NCBI GenBank assembly: GCA_003156615.1 | Contig: PMHI01000384.1 | Coordinates: 16,596-23,304, forward strand | Length of the DNA stretch: 6,709 bases | Source of the DNA: Acidobacteriaceae bacterium | Lineage (GTDB): Bacteria > Acidobacteriota > Terriglobia > Terriglobales > SbA1 | Direction of reading: 5' to 3' | In this document: positions 5,967 to 6,709 of the stretch, piece by piece | Numbering within the stretch: position 1 is the stretch's first letter | Layout of the letters: each line of letters starts with the position of its first letter | Notes under the pieces: model-generated | What the model saw: only the letters and a program-made list of their open reading frames with translations | What the model was told of the DNA's origin: nothing | Databases searched by the model: none | Position numbers and translations under genes: made by a program

Positions 5967-5983
5967 TGGAAAATGAGATCGCT
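5943..5983 (-). terminator. Candidate hairpin terminator of the porin gene
   Basis: AGCGATCTC and GAGATCGCT (5943-5951 and 5975-5983) form a perfect 9-bp inverted repeat with a 23-base loop, extendable by one G-U pair. In the porin message the 3' arm runs into CTTTTGAATTT, a modest U-rich tail, so intrinsic termination is possible. The 5' arm covers the last coding triplets and the stop codon lies in the loop, which is unusual. Since the Hsp15-like gene converges here, the structure could act in both directions, but the other side has no U tract. Confidence 0.4.
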
Positions 5984-6709
5984 AGCCGCGGTAAACTGAT
6001 CATGCCGCCGGCCATTATCGTAAGCCGTCGTATCCCAGGCCCGCTCGAACCGCAGTTCCGGACGTATCTGCACCGTCGAGCCGATCCAGTGGCACCACAT
6101 GATCGTGTTCTCTGAATATCGGGTCGCGTAGCCCGTACGCTGCCCTTTTTTGTCGTCAAGAAAGTCGCTGCGAAACGACAGGAAGTCATGCGGTGAAAGT
6201 TCCTTCTGCAGGAAATTAACCGCGGCATATTCCGGAGCGGTGCAACGCTGCTCTCCCGGCAAGCAATGGGCGGCATTCGCGCCTGTTTCTGGTTGAATCG
6301 TGCCTCCCAGCGCCGGCACATCGCGCTCATACATATACCAGGCCTCGCTTGCCATATGCCACGTCTTCGAGAATTTGTGATACCAGGTGCCGTCATACTG
6401 CTGCAGATTGTTGTAAGCGTACTTGCCGTTATTGATCCCGTTGGCGCAGACATAAAAATTGTTCTTCACCGACTTCGTCGTATAGCTTAGGCAGGCCGTA
6501 CCGGAAGGCTTCGCATCCGAAGTCCACAAGGCAACATCGTGACCGCCCGTAATCCCGAGTTGCACCAGCCACTGCTCGTTCAGCTTAACCGTCGCAATCA
6601 AACCTGTATCGGTAAACGGATCGATCGCATAAAGCAGCGAGTGGCTGAAGATGTAGTTGTTCGGCGCCAGTTGCGCCTCGATTCCCGGAATCGAGATGAA
6701 GCGCCCCAC
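5960..6709 (-). CDS. C-terminal part of a BBP2-type outer-membrane beta-barrel porin
   Basis: The frame is open at the right edge, so 249 C-terminal residues are visible and the signal peptide and first strands are missing; full members are usually about 400-500 residues. It matches what I know of the putative beta-barrel porin-2 (OmpL-like) family. Landmarks are 'RFISIPGIEAQLAPNNYIFS' (3-22), 'SLLYAIDPFTDTGLIATVKL' (24-43), alternating aromatic strands such as 'GTWYHKFSKTWHMASEAWYM', then FLSFRSDFLDDKKGQRTGYATRY, 'TVQIRPELRFERAWDTTAYD' (212-231) and a closing strand DLIFHF. The terminal Phe is the expected signal for insertion by the BAM machinery. Five cysteines are seen (73, 88, 149, 156, 206), mostly in loop-like segments, so disulfides are possible. 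Substrate unknown. The stop TGA (5962-5960) lies inside an inverted repeat and a duplicated segment. Confidence 0.8.
   Translation of the reverse strand: MGRFISIPGIEAQLAPNNYIFSHSLLYAIDPFTDTGLIATVKLNEQWLVQLGITGGHDVALWTSDAKPSGTACLSYTTKSVKNNFYVCANGINNGKYAYNNLQQYDGTWYHKFSKTWHMASEAWYMYERDVPALGGTIQPETGANAAHCLPGEQRCTAPEYAAVNFLQKELSPHDFLSFRSDFLDDKKGQRTGYATRYSENTIMWCHWIGSTVQIRPELRFERAWDTTAYDNGRRHDQFTAASDLIFHF

Noticed and set aside
1..6709. CRISPR array, tRNA/rRNA gene, transposase or toxin-antitoxin pair
   Set aside because: No regularly spaced repeats, no recognisable structured RNA sequence and no matching small protein pairs were seen on either strand.

Overview
The window is about 6.7 kb of GC-rich bacterial chromosome. 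It looks like housekeeping and cell-envelope genes rather than a mobile or defence region. A diderm host is implied by an outer-membrane porin, a periplasmic adaptor and secreted redox proteins. The porin type, the secreted redoxin type and a dispersed repeat suggest an acidobacterial or similar soil lineage. That assignment is an inference from memory of these families, not from a search.

Layout. On the minus strand, 1-97 holds the first residues of a gene that may be queF (queuosine pathway), preceded by a small VOC/glyoxalase-fold protein (135-488) with a plausible promoter and Shine-Dalgarno site. A DinB-family four-helix protein (608-1105) reads the other way. Next on the plus strand come a HlyD/MacA-type membrane-fusion protein (1287-2540) and a secreted tetratricopeptide-repeat protein (2544-3653). 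Between the adaptor and the TPR domain is about 150 bp of what looks like dispersed genomic repeat, read in frame with the TPR gene, so that gene's true start is uncertain.

On the minus strand, 5354-3766 is a two-gene periplasmic redox unit. A stand-alone DsbD N-terminal domain protein is followed after 47 bp by a secreted redoxin with a GCPYVGK-type active site. The transmembrane part of DsbD is absent. Divergent from this unit is a small Hsp15/HslR-type S4 RNA-binding protein (5535-5915). Convergent with it is the C-terminal part of a putative BBP2-type beta-barrel porin (5960-6709), which runs off the right edge.

I found no RNA gene, CRISPR array, transposase, phage gene or clear new multi-gene system. 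The points most worth following are the repeat-derived 5' end of the TPR gene, the split DsbD-like unit, the adaptor without a visible transporter, and a 9-bp inverted repeat with an overlapping direct repeat at the porin stop codon. There is no gene-free stretch longer than 300 bases; the longest, 1106-1286, shows nothing convincing.
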